The notes under the pieces: model-generated
The model's database searches: none
What the model saw: the letters and a program-made list of their open reading frames with translations, nothing else
Told to the model about the DNA's origin: nothing
Position numbers and translations under genes: made by a program
Shown: piece by piece, positions 9,501 to 14,624 of the stretch
How positions within the stretch are numbered: the stretch's first letter is position 1
How the letters are laid out: each line of letters starts with the position of its first letter
Assembly: GCA_946479335.1 (NCBI GenBank)
Contig: CAMLFP010000074.1
Coordinates: 1-18,294, forward strand
Direction of reading: 5' to 3'
From: an uncultured Archangium sp.
Lineage (GTDB): Bacteria; Myxococcota; Myxococcia; Myxococcales; Myxococcaceae
Length of the DNA: 18,294 nt

Positions 9501-10450
9501 CGTCGAACTGGGAGACCACCGAAGACCAGACGCTCACCCCGGGGCAGGGCTGGCGCATCGCGGAGGAGAACGGCAACCACTACTGGCTCGGGCCCGACGC
9601 GCCGTCGCCGGCCGACGCGATGCTGACCTCGCCCGCGCTGGCGGTGGGCACCGACCCGCTGACCATCACCTTCAGCCACCGCTACTCGTTCGAGCCGGTC
9701 TCGCAGGGTGACTACTTCGACGGCTCGGTCATCGAGGTGCAGGGCAACGACGGCACGTGGACCGACGTCGGCCTCTTCCTCGCGGGCGGCTACACCGGCA
9801 CCATCTACCAGGGCACCGGGCAGAACCAGAGCGCCAACCCGCTCACCGGCCGCCAGGGCTACGTGGGCACCAGCGCGGGCTACCCGGGCTTCATCACCGA
9901 GACGCTCTCGCTGGGCACGGCCTTCGCGAACCAGACGGTGCGCGTGCGCTTCCGCGTGGGTTCCGATGACGCGGAGGGCGCCAACGGGTGGGACGTCGAC
10001 GGCATCACCGTGACGGGCGCGACGAACATGCCCTTCAACCAGGTGGTGGACGACGCCAACGCCTGCGCGGTCGCGGCCAACCGCCCGCCCGACATCACCA
10101 TGCCCGAGGCGATGGCGGTGAACGCCGGCGCCACCGTCACCATCGACGCCACGGTCACCGACCCCGACGGCGATGCGGTCACCTCCGCGTGGGCGGTCTC
10201 CAGCGGCGTGGCGCCCACCGTCAACGGCAACAGCGTCACCTTCGTGGCGCCCACCGTTGACCAGGTCTCGTACGTGGTGCGCGCGACCCTCACCGCCACC
10301 GACGCGCACGGCGCGCAGCGGCTGGCCACCACGCTGGTCACCGTCACCAACCCGGCGGCCGCGAAGAAGAAGGGCTGCGGCTGCAACAGCGGCTTCGAGC
10401 TCCTCCCGTTGCTCGGCCTCGCGTTGACGCTGCGTCGGCGCAAGCGCTGA
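6545..10450 (+). CDS. Secreted M36 (fungalysin)-type metalloprotease with PA insert and MYXO-CTERM anchor
   Basis: A 1301-residue zinc endopeptidase exported through Sec. Signal peptide 1-18 (MTKRWLAALLMMSTSAMA). A fungalysin/thermolysin-type propeptide lies around 70-155 (VTFQQRVGDVRVFRDEVHV). A protease-associated (PA) domain is inserted at roughly 465-620 (GKIVLLDRGLCTFVDKANNAQDAGAAGVIIAN). The zinc site is HEWGH at 636-640 with the third ligand Glu 663 in GMGEGFGDF, the M36 pattern. C-terminal to the catalytic part come a CARDB/Ig-like domain (about 853-955), a beta-sandwich resembling MAM or immune-inhibitor-A C-terminal regions (about 985-1165), an Ig/cadherin-like domain (NRPPDITMPE..., about 1179-1265), and MYXO-CTERM: GCGC at 1277-1280, a hydrophobic segment and RRRKR. 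The chosen ATG yields a proper signal peptide; the frame is open 27 codons further upstream. It is probably surface-anchored or released, for extracellular protein digestion. An intrinsic terminator begins 15 nt after the stop. Confidence 0.95.
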   Translation: MTKRWLAALLMMSTSAMAEKVAVDAFFGKATEKRLPDVTRMSPAAKAAVLRSAVSSVEPRLGVPKFLWAAPQRGGTSLASLNVTPEQAARRHLAQYAELYRTDYQQLADAKVSAVHDLHDGSAVIVTFQQRVGDVRVFRDEVHVVMNARLELVAISGYLTPATHLRGQFKLSAGTALLTAARDLTGADFNPQLVNELGPAEGGYTRFAVKTSRTPARTRQVYFPMPDGLVPGYYVELKLPEAGYYSYVVSAATGQVLFRRNLTAHAAFKYRVFADTTAPYRPFDGPFGDATPYPGSAPDGHVPSPVAPNLVEIENAGLSTNDPWLDDTATLTHGNNVSAYADLGGNDGFDTGDVVADVTGVRAFDRTYDVAQQPQASTDQQKAAVTQLFFNTNFFHDWYYDVGFDEAAGNAQGDNKGRGGMGGDVLLAEAQDFSGTDNANMQTPSDGQSPVMQMYVFLGNDESSVTLNPVVPGTDAGVMRNVVGADFGPQSFDLTAPVALVDDGVPTTVTATNPFNGSMTTFVTNADGCDPTPWVGDYTGKIVLLDRGLCTFVDKANNAQDAGAAGVIIANNTNGPWGGTLFGSSPALTIPVMAVTLNNGRVIKGDLDAGTLASATLHRVAALSHDGALDNGVVAHEWGHYISNRLVGDANGLLGNQADGMGEGFGDFHALLMIVREGDDFDGTYGLAGYAGSAVDPNAFYWGFRRYPISTDFSKNPLTFKHVSDDNALPAAPTPSFDGVQNSESHNTGEFWSVALWEVYAALLKDQRHSFAEAQHLMKTYLVAGYKAIPVGPSIVDARDAYLAVIAANDVADYHLAWTAFAKRGLGMGAIAPPVESQTNSPVTESFEVGNDVSITSITLDDEAGSCDHDGTLDGNESGTLHVTVSNIGVGALTAATVSVSVSSDTPAFTFDDSDTVALPALAPFSSTVVDVPVSLAQLSGRQQLTLNVAVADDSLLNGTRTQAATFAINSDVSQWSTSSDDVEAPSNWETTEDQTLTPGQGWRIAEENGNHYWLGPDAPSPADAMLTSPALAVGTDPLTITFSHRYSFEPVSQGDYFDGSVIEVQGNDGTWTDVGLFLAGGYTGTIYQGTGQNQSANPLTGRQGYVGTSAGYPGFITETLSLGTAFANQTVRVRFRVGSDDAEGANGWDVDGITVTGATNMPFNQVVDDANACAVAANRPPDITMPEAMAVNAGATVTIDATVTDPDGDAVTSAWAVSSGVAPTVNGNSVTFVAPTVDQVSYVVRATLTATDAHGAQRLATTLVTVTNPAAAKKKGCGCNSGFELLPLLGLALTLRRRKR

Positions 10451-10465
10451 AAAGCGCGATGGTGT

Positions 10466-10508
10466 AAAGGCCCGGCCATGACTCGCTTCGTCATGGCCGG
10501 GCTTTTTT
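10466..10508 (+). terminator. Intrinsic terminator overlapping the start of the next gene
   Basis: GCCCGGCCATGAC (10470-10482) and GTCATGGCCGGGC (10490-10502) form a perfect 13-bp stem with a 7-nt loop. The stem can extend by one G.T and three A-T pairs. The right arm is followed by TTTTTT (10503-10508). It begins 15 nt after the protease stop, as expected for that gene's terminator. The left arm also contains the ATG (10478) and partly covers the ribosome site (AAAGG, 10466-10470) of the downstream lipoprotein gene, and the T-run encodes part of its signal peptide. Confidence 0.85.
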
Positions 10509-11248
10509 GTGTCTCCACCTCTGCCTGCTTCTTCCCCGCTGATCGCGGCGCGGTCGTCGAGCAGCGCCTCGATTCGCTCTCTGCCGACAATGAGACCCTC
10601 AAGAAGGAGCTGCAGGACACCCGCACGCGCCTCGACGAGGCCACCGGGCAGCTGCAGGCCGCGCTCGATCAACTCGATCGCGCCAGCCGCACCACCGGCG
10701 CGAACATCGGCGTGAAGGTCGACTCGGCGCTGCAAGACGTCGCCGTGCTGCGCGGGCAGGTCGAGGCGCAGTCGGTGAAGCTGGGGGAGATCGAGGGCAA
10801 GCTGAGCGCGCAGCCGGTCGCGACGGCGGTCGACCCGAAGAAGGAAGACGTCAAGCGCCCCGACGACCCGAAGGCCTTCCTCGCGTTGGCCGACGAGAAG
10901 GTGAAGGGCGGCGACGTCGAGCTCGGCCGGCGGCTCTACACGGAGTTCATGAAGAAGTGGCCGAAGGACGAACAGATCGGCGAGGCGCACTACCTGCTGG
11001 GCGAGACGTACTTCACCGACTCCAAGTGGCGCGAGGCGCTCTACGAGTACAACCAGGTGATCTCCAACTTCGCGAAGACGAAGTCGGCGGCGCAGGCGTA
11101 CCTGCACACCGCGGAGTGCTTCAAGCAGCTCAAGATGAACGACGAGCAGCGCCTGGCGCTCGAGGAGCTGGTGAAGACCTTCCCGAAGTCTGACGCCGCG
11201 AAGACCGCGAAGACGAAGCTGGCCGAGCTGCGCAAGGCGAAGAAGTGA
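10478..11248 (+). CDS. CpoB/YbgF-like coiled-coil and TPR lipoprotein
   Basis: A 256-residue lipoprotein. The N-terminus MTRFVMAGLFCVSTSAC has a lipobox ending at Cys 17. Residues about 25-112 form a heptad-rich coiled coil and about 133-250 hold TPR-type helices (DPKAFLALADEKVKGGDVELGRRL, HYLLGETYFTDSKWREALYEYNQVI, AYLHTAECFKQL). Coiled coil plus C-terminal TPRs is the layout of the Tol-Pal-associated CpoB (YbgF) proteins, which act in the periplasm on envelope constriction and peptidoglycan synthesis. The lipid anchor differs from E. coli CpoB, which is soluble. The start at 10478 has AAAGG 7 nt upstream; no later start keeps the lipobox and a positive charge. The early codons ACT, CTT, TTT and TGT are unlike the rest of the gene, where Phe is TTC, because they also encode a terminator. 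The stop overlaps the next GTG by 4 nt (GTGA). No tol genes are adjacent, so the Tol link is inferred. Confidence 0.9.
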   Translation: MTRFVMAGLFCVSTSACFFPADRGAVVEQRLDSLSADNETLKKELQDTRTRLDEATGQLQAALDQLDRASRTTGANIGVKVDSALQDVAVLRGQVEAQSVKLGEIEGKLSAQPVATAVDPKKEDVKRPDDPKAFLALADEKVKGGDVELGRRLYTEFMKKWPKDEQIGEAHYLLGETYFTDSKWREALYEYNQVISNFAKTKSAAQAYLHTAECFKQLKMNDEQRLALEELVKTFPKSDAAKTAKTKLAELRKAKK

Positions 11249-12255
11249 AGTGGCTCGCGCTGCTGCTGCTGGCAGTGCCCGCGGCGGCCGCCGAGAAGCA
11301 CGTCACCGTTGTCTTCACCGGTGACAACCTGGGCGAGCTCGTGCCGTGCGGCTGCTCGGGAAACCCGTCGGGGGGCTTGCCGCGCCGCAAGGCGTTGCTC
11401 GACACCCTGAAGGGCGAGCCGCTGCTGGTGCTCGACTCCGGCAACGCGCTCAACCGCAGCACCGGCGCCAGCGAGCCGCCGCGCGCGGCGTTGGTCTTAG
11501 ACCTTATTGCGCGCGCTGGCACCAAGGCGATGGCGGTCGGCCCCAGAGACCTCACCGACGGCGTCGACGCGCTGCTCAAGCTGTCGACGGGCTCGCCGAT
11601 GAAGCTGCTGTCGGCGAACTTGAAGCGCGGCGGCAAGCGGGTGTTCGACAGCGGAGCGGTGTTCACCGTCGGCGGCGTGAAGGTGGGCGTGTTCGCGCTC
11701 ACCGCGCCGGGCAGCTACGGCGACGCCGAGGCGACCGAGGTCACCGCCGCCGCGAAGGAGGCGCTCGCCGCGCTGGGGCCGCGCGACGTGACGGTGTTGC
11801 TCGCGGCCATCCCCTACGAAGACGCGCTGGTGCTGGCGCGCGCGCTCCCGCAGGTCGACTTCATGATCCAGTCGGGGAACGAGCGCGGCACGGTGGCGCC
11901 TCAGCGCGTCGATGAGAAGCCGCCGGTGGTCTTCAGCTCCGCGCAGCGCGGGCAGGCGCTGGGCAAGCTGGAGGTGCGCGTCGGCGCGCAGCGGCCCTTC
12001 GTCGATCTCGCCGACGCCGATCGCCTGCAGCAGCAGCTCAAGACGGTCGACGGCTACCTGAGCTTCGTGCGCGGCAACTCGAAGGACGTGCAGGAGCTCA
12101 AGGCCCGCCGCGAGAAACTGCAACGCGAGCTCTCCGCGATGGAGAGCCCGCGCACCAGCACCTTCCGCTTCACGTGGCAGGTGTTGAACTCCATCTACCC
12201 CGAAGACGCGCAGTGGCGCTCCGAGGTGCTGAAGGTCGAACCGACCGCGCGCTGA
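11245..12255 (+). CDS. Periplasmic 5'-nucleotidase/metallophosphatase-like protein
   Basis: A 336-residue exported protein, signal peptide MKWLALLLLAVPAAAA, starting at a GTG that overlaps the previous stop as GTGA. The two genes are thus translationally coupled. The fold signature is that of UshA-type metallophosphatases: FTGDNLGELVPCGCSGNPSGG (25-44) replaces the usual xNDxHG, VLDSGN (62-67) replaces xDxGD, VGPRDLTDG (98-106) stands where GNHEFD is normal, and LLSANL (121-126) is well kept. The PCGC plus GGLPRR form belongs to a branch of the superfamily common in delta-proteobacteria-like genomes, often linked to cytochromes. Several catalytic His/Asp positions are changed, so hydrolase activity is doubtful. 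The C-terminal region (about 250-310) looks like a coiled coil, unlike the usual nucleotidase C-domain. It probably works with the coupled CpoB-like lipoprotein. It ends 1 nt before the convergent msrBA stop. Confidence 0.85.
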   Translation: MKWLALLLLAVPAAAAEKHVTVVFTGDNLGELVPCGCSGNPSGGLPRRKALLDTLKGEPLLVLDSGNALNRSTGASEPPRAALVLDLIARAGTKAMAVGPRDLTDGVDALLKLSTGSPMKLLSANLKRGGKRVFDSGAVFTVGGVKVGVFALTAPGSYGDAEATEVTAAAKEALAALGPRDVTVLLAAIPYEDALVLARALPQVDFMIQSGNERGTVAPQRVDEKPPVVFSSAQRGQALGKLEVRVGAQRPFVDLADADRLQQQLKTVDGYLSFVRGNSKDVQELKARREKLQRELSAMESPRTSTFRFTWQVLNSIYPEDAQWRSEVLKVEPTAR

Positions 12256-12256
12256 A

Positions 12257-13300
12257 TCACTCGCGCAGGTAGTGGCAGGTGTACCCGCCGGGGTGCTTCT
12301 CCAGATAGTCCTGGTGGTAGTCCTCCGCGGGGTACCAGGTGCTGGCGGCGGTGATCTCGGTGACGACGGGCTTCTTCCACTTGCCCGACTTGTCGACGCG
12401 CGCCTTCACTTCCTCCGCGGTCTTCTTCTGCGCCTCGGAGGTGTAGAAGATGGCGCTTCGGTACTGCGTGCCCACGTCGTTGCCCTGCCGGTTCAGCGTC
12501 GTCGGGTCGTGCATGCGGAAGAACCACTTCTCCAGCAGGTCGGCGTACGAGAGCTTCGACGGGTCGAACACCACGCGCACCGACTCTGCGTGGCCCGACT
12601 TCGAGTCGTGCGTGTCGTCGTACTTGGGGTCCTTCAGCCAGCCGCCGGTGTAGCCAGCCTCGGTCTCCAGCACGCCGGGGATCTTGCGGATGATGTCCTC
12701 CATGCCCCAGAAGCAGCCGCCGGCGAGCACCGCGATCTCGGTCTTCGCGCTGGCCTGCGGCGCCTTGCCGAACAGCGGCAGGTACTTGCCGTAGCCCTCG
12801 GCCTCCAGCTTCGAGACGGGGATGAAGCGCAAGCTGGCGGAGTTGATGCAATAGCGCAGCCCGCCCTGGTCAGACGGCCCGTCGTCGAAGACGTGCCCGA
12901 GGTGCGAGTCGGCGTTCTTGCTGCGCACCTCGGTGCGGACCATGCCGTGCGAGACGTCCTTCTTCTCCACCACGTTGGGCTCCAGCGGCTTCGTGAAAGA
13001 CGGCCAGCCGCTGCCGGAGTCGAACTTGTCTTTCGACGAGAAGAGGGCCTCGCCCGACACCACGTCGACGTAGATGCCGTCTTCATGGTTGTCCCAGTAC
13101 GCGTTGTGGAACGGCGGCTCGGTGCCGCACTCCTGCGTGACGCGGAACTGCTCGGGCGAGAGCAGCTTCTTGAGCTCGGCGGAGTTGGCCTTCGGGAAGG
13201 GCTTCACGGTCGACTTCTCCTGTTTGGGGGTCTGCGCCCAGGCGACGAGCGCGAACACGGTGGCTGCACTCAACATCATCAGCGGGAGCCAGGTTTTCAT
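12257..13300 (-). CDS. msrBA: Exported bifunctional methionine sulfoxide reductase (MsrB-MsrA fusion)
   Basis: A 347-residue periplasmic repair enzyme that should reduce both stereoisomers of methionine sulfoxide in envelope proteins. Signal peptide [23 protein letters not shown]. The MsrB domain comes first (about 44-170): catalytic Cys 151 in [21 protein letters not shown] and [11 protein letters not shown] intact. It lacks the Zn-binding CxxC pairs, and DSGCGWPSF has Ser in place of the Cys, so Cys 58 in ECGTEPPF probably resolves the disulfide. The MsrA domain follows (about 187-347): GGCFWG with catalytic Cys 196, and recycling Cys 342 near the C-terminus. The ATG at 13298-13300 gives the best signal peptide and follows TAGGAC; the frame is open further upstream to 13402, and 13315 is the next alternative. 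It is divergent from an ECF sigma gene, with an ECF-type promoter immediately upstream, suggesting direct control by that sigma. Confidence 0.95.
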   Translation of the reverse strand: MKTWLPLMMLSAATVFALVAWAQTPKQEKSTVKPFPKANSAELKKLLSPEQFRVTQECGTEPPFHNAYWDNHEDGIYVDVVSGEALFSSKDKFDSGSGWPSFTKPLEPNVVEKKDVSHGMVRTEVRSKNADSHLGHVFDDGPSDQGGLRYCINSASLRFIPVSKLEAEGYGKYLPLFGKAPQASAKTEIAVLAGGCFWGMEDIIRKIPGVLETEAGYTGGWLKDPKYDDTHDSKSGHAESVRVVFDPSKLSYADLLEKWFFRMHDPTTLNRQGNDVGTQYRSAIFYTSEAQKKTAEEVKARVDKSGKWKKPVVTEITAASTWYPAEDYHQDYLEKHPGGYTCHYLRE

Positions 13301-13308
13301 GTCTGTCC

Positions 13309-13335
13309 TACGCATGACGCGCCACCGGGGTTTCA
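13309..13335 (-). promoter_or_regulatory. Predicted ECF-type promoter of msrBA
   Basis: On the minus strand, TGAAACC (13329-13335), a 16-bp spacer and CGTA (13309-13312) match the general ECF pattern with an AAC-containing -35 and a CGT -10. The element is 20/27 identical to the divergent one at 13347-13373. A start 6-8 nt after CGTA falls at or just before the msrBA ATG (13300), so the message may be nearly leaderless. Confidence 0.65.
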
Positions 13336-13346
13336 GCAACTGCCCG

Positions 13347-13373
13347 TGTAACCACCGGGGCGCTTCGCGCGTA
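13347..13373 (+). promoter_or_regulatory. Predicted ECF-type promoter of the sigma/anti-sigma operon (autoregulation)
   Basis: TGTAACC (13347-13353), a 16-bp spacer and CGTA (13370-13373) form an ECF-type promoter pointing at the sigma gene, with a leader of about 30 nt before the GTG at 13411. The near-identity to the opposing element, including much of the spacer, argues that the same sigma reads both. The two -35 elements are back to back, 11 bp apart. Confidence 0.65.
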
Positions 13374-13410
13374 CCCCTCACAGATTTCTCGGGTACCTTC
13401 ATTTCTGTCC

Positions 13411-13947
13411 GTGACCGAGCCCTCCGACGAGGTGTTGATGGAGTCCTTCCTCGACGGCGACGCGCGTGCCTTCGACGCGCTGTTCACGCGCCATGCACGC
13501 GGCGTTCGCGCCTACCTGCAGCGGGTGACGGGCTCCGGCGCGGTGGCGGATGATCTCACGCAGGCCACCTTCCTCTCCGTGGTGCGGGGCCGCGGCCGCT
13601 TTCAACAGGGCGCGAAGGTGCGCCCGTGGCTCTACGCCATCGCGTCGAACGCGGCCCGCGACTGGCGGCGGCACGCGAAGTTCGAGACGGTGACCGAGGA
13701 GGGCGAGGTGCCTGAGGGTGAGGCGGAGCTGCCGCCGATGCGCGACCCGGGGCTGCAGAAGGCCGTGAAGGCGGCGTTGGCGCAGCTGCCCGAGGCCCAA
13801 CGTGAGGCCATCGTGCTGAACCGCTTCGAGGGCCTCTCGTTCGCGGAGATCGCCCAGCACGCCGGGGTCAACGAGTCGGCCGTGAAGGTGCGCGCGCATC
13901 GCGGGTACGAGCGGCTGCGCGAGCTGTTGAAGGGAGTCTGGCCATGA
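13411..13947 (+). CDS. ECF-type RNA polymerase sigma factor
   Basis: A 178-residue group 4 (ECF) sigma factor. Region sigma2 spans about residues 8-90, from [22 protein letters not shown] through [12 protein letters not shown] and [17 protein letters not shown]. Region sigma4 spans about 115-173, with the helix-turn-helix [28 protein letters not shown]. Length and domain spacing are normal. The GTG start is chosen because the conserved DEVLM..F..GD..AF..LF block would be cut by the next candidate, the ATG at 13438, which does have a GAGG in front. No good Shine-Dalgarno precedes the GTG. The stop overlaps the start of the anti-sigma gene as ATGA, so the two are translationally coupled. Autoregulation and control of the divergent msrBA are inferred from the paired promoter motifs. 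Confidence 0.93.
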   Translation: MTEPSDEVLMESFLDGDARAFDALFTRHARGVRAYLQRVTGSGAVADDLTQATFLSVVRGRGRFQQGAKVRPWLYAIASNAARDWRRHAKFETVTEEGEVPEGEAELPPMRDPGLQKAVKAALAQLPEAQREAIVLNRFEGLSFAEIAQHAGVNESAVKVRAHRGYERLRELLKGVWP

Positions 13948-14618
13948 GCACCCCCGAAGAACGGCTCGATGCGGCCATCGGTGCGCTGGGGAGCGCGCCT
14001 CCGGACGACGTGCTGCAGAAGCTGGCGGGCGCGGCGCGCGCGGAGCTCGCGGCACAACCCCGCATGCGGGCGTGGTGGCGAGACGCGCTCGGCGTGCTGG
14101 CGGTGAACCTGGTGACCAGCGTCGGCGCCATGTTGGCGATGTCACGCGCGAGTACGCAGCACGCGTCGATGACGCTGGCGTACGTCGTGGGCCTCGCGTG
14201 GCTGGCGTTGGCGGCGATCGGCTCCGCGTGGTGGCTGCGGCCGGGCTCATCCACGCGACGCTGGGCGGTGGCGGGCCTCTTCTTCTTCGCGTCGGCGCTG
14301 GCCATGGGTGACGCCTCCGGCTTCGACCCGGGCGCACCGTTCTCAGCGGGCCTCAAGTGCGTGCTCACAGAATGCGCTGTCGCGGTGGCACCGGTCGCGC
14401 TGGTCGTCTTCCTCTCGCTGCGCTTCGCGGCGCGCCCGTCGCATCTCTTCGCTGGCGCGCTCGCGTCGGTGGCCGGCGGGGCGCTGGTGCTCCACCTCCA
14501 CTGCGGGAACGGCACGCTGGCGCATCTGGTGGTCTTCCACCTGCTGCCGGGCGTGGTGCTGGCGGCGATGGCGGTGCTGGTGCGCGCGGCGATGCGACCG
14601 CGCGTGTTTGCTCCGTGA
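13944..14618 (+). CDS. Six-helix membrane anti-sigma factor, NrsF/DUF1109-like
   Basis: A 224-residue protein with a soluble N-terminal segment (1-45) followed by about six membrane helices (roughly 48-66, 75-97, 106-122, 137-158, 167-185, 192-214). Position directly after an ECF sigma gene (ATGA overlap), the helix count, and the conserved Cys pattern GLKC (Cys 139) and HLHCGNG (Cys 187) followed by H..LP fit the NrsF/DUF1109 family. Its Caulobacter member is an inner-membrane anti-sigma factor that needs two cysteines to sense oxidative metal stress. Cys 144 is an extra cysteine nearby. The inferred role is to hold the ECF sigma at the membrane until oxidants or metals act on Cys 139/187. 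Family membership was judged by eye, so another membrane anti-sigma type is possible. It ends 6 nt before the convergent DUF4153/DUF4173-like gene. Confidence 0.8.
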   Translation: MSTPEERLDAAIGALGSAPPDDVLQKLAGAARAELAAQPRMRAWWRDALGVLAVNLVTSVGAMLAMSRASTQHASMTLAYVVGLAWLALAAIGSAWWLRPGSSTRRWAVAGLFFFASALAMGDASGFDPGAPFSAGLKCVLTECAVAVAPVALVVFLSLRFAARPSHLFAGALASVAGGALVLHLHCGNGTLAHLVVFHLLPGVVLAAMAVLVRAAMRPRVFAP

Positions 14619-14624
14619 GTCGCC

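Noticed and set aside
6254..11107. 1617-codon open frame on the minus strand
   Set aside because: It is antisense to three well-supported genes (exporter end, M36 protease, lipoprotein). Its product is Arg/Val/Gly/His-rich low-complexity sequence with no motifs, the usual shadow of GC3-biased coding DNA.
13322..13360. CCACCGGGG direct repeat with a 30-bp period (13322-13330 and 13352-13360)
   Set aside because: It overlaps both ECF promoter elements and is mostly explained by their shared spacer composition; I see no need for a separate operator, though one is not excluded.
13438..13440. Downstream ATG as the start of the ECF sigma factor
   Set aside because: It has a GAGG in front, but starting there would cut the conserved first helix of sigma region 2; the GTG at 13411 fits the family better.
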